A DNA stretch of 64,000 bases. It comes from Bacillus weihaiensis. Lineage in GTDB: Bacteria; Bacillota; Bacilli; Bacillales; Bacillaceae. Positions 63,708 through 64,000 of this stretch are shown one piece after another. The notes under the pieces are model-generated. The model did not search any database, was not told where the DNA came from, and worked only from the letters and a program-made list of their open reading frames with translations. Within the stretch, counting starts at the first letter, position 1, and every line of letters begins with the position of its first letter. The DNA is taken from contig NZ_CP016020.1 in the NCBI RefSeq assembly GCF_001889165.1, forward strand, positions 2,392,501-2,456,500. Direction: 5' to 3'. The position numbers and the translations under genes are program-made.

Positions 63708-64000
63708 GTTAAGCTTATGCACGGCTTGAATAAAAATGTCTCCTCTTTGCTCAAAAGTTTTATACTGATCCCAACTAGCACATGCTGGCGATAATAGAAT
63801 AACATCTTGTTTTTCGGAAACTTCATATGCCGTATAAACTGCTTGTTCCACATTATCGACAAATTTAATTACTTCTATTCCACTTTCTCTAGCAATTCGT
63901 TCCAATTTCTTTGCTGTTTCTCCAAATAAAATTACGGCCTTTACATGTGATAAGTAAGGTAGTAAATCATCAAATTCATTACCTCTATCAAGACCACCAG
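63705..64000 (-). CDS. murD: UDP-N-acetylmuramoylalanine-D-glutamate ligase, C-terminal part
   Basis: The C-terminal 97 residues are in the window: [29 protein letters not shown] and the diagnostic [19 protein letters not shown]. The Mur ligase adds D-glutamate in the cytoplasm. The 5' part is beyond the right edge. murD-spoVE-murG order agrees with Bacillus. Confidence 0.96.
   Translation of the reverse strand, partial: GGLDRGNEFDDLLPYLSHVKAVILFGETAKKLERIARESGIEVIKFVDNVEQAVYTAYEVSEKQDVILLSPACASWDQYKTFEQRGDIFIQAVHKLN

Overview
The window is a core chromosomal stretch of a low-GC, endospore-forming Firmicute of the family Bacillaceae, close to Bacillus in gene content. Three things point there. 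The sporulation genes spoIIGA-sigE-sigG and spoVE are present. The pyr genes are controlled by PyrR attenuation. Gene order closely follows the well-known rpe-to-murD neighbourhood of Bacillus subtilis, read here backwards. I cannot resolve genus or species. Almost every gene lies on the minus strand. The exceptions are rqcH, an EamA transporter and a small membrane protein.

Layout from left to right (transcription mostly right to left). (1) 1-14.4 kb: translation, signalling and co-factor block: rpe (cut by the left edge), rsgA, prkC, prpC, rlmN, rsmB, fmt, def, priA, coaBC, then rpoZ, gmk, remA, yloC. (2) 14.6-19.2 kb: a P-type Ca2+ ATPase and the divergent ribosome-rescue gene rqcH. (3) 19.2-21.5 kb: an accessory island of a GNAT acetyltransferase and an EamA permease between rqcH and the sulfur genes. 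(4) 21.7-27.5 kb: the sulfate assimilation and siroheme operon cysH-cysP-sat-cysC-sumT-sirB-sirC. (5) 28.0-40.3 kb: a small membrane protein, then the complete UMP pathway pyrR-pyrP-pyrB-pyrC-pyrAA-pyrAB-pyrK-pyrD-pyrF-pyrE with three PyrR-binding attenuators. (6) 40.3-50.7 kb: ylyB, lspA, ylyA, ileS behind an isoleucine T-box, divIVA, and the ylmH-ylmG-sepF-ylmE-ylmD-ylmC cluster. (7) 51-53.7 kb: the sporulation sigma factors sigG and sigE with the SigE-processing protease gene spoIIGA. (8) 54-64 kb: division and cell wall cluster ftsZ, ftsA, sbp, ylxX, ylxW, divIB, murB, murG, spoVE and the 3' end of murD.

How the genes fit together. Peptidoglycan synthesis and septation (mur, div, fts, sepF, divIVA, spoVE) are interleaved with the sporulation switch (spoIIGA processes pro-SigE; sigG has its own forespore-type promoter). 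The sulfur operon makes sulfide and the siroheme needed by a sulfite reductase that is not in this window. The pyr operon is self-regulated by PyrR on its own mRNA. Translation quality control is represented twice, by RqcH and by the S4-domain protein YlmH.

I see no obvious new multi-gene system: no CRISPR array, no defence or toxin-antitoxin module, no prophage and no intact insertion sequence. The parts that deserve a second look are small. They are a family of about 147-bp degenerate repeats, two of which flank the ileS T-box while a third splits the division cluster; several long perfect hairpins that do not look like ordinary terminators; a sigG leader with mutually exclusive structures; a zinc-less DksA-like protein; a pentanucleotide tract inside sirC; and an orphan three-helix membrane protein beside a degenerate palindromic repeat. 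Many starts are non-ATG (TTG or GTG) and were chosen from Shine-Dalgarno spacing.
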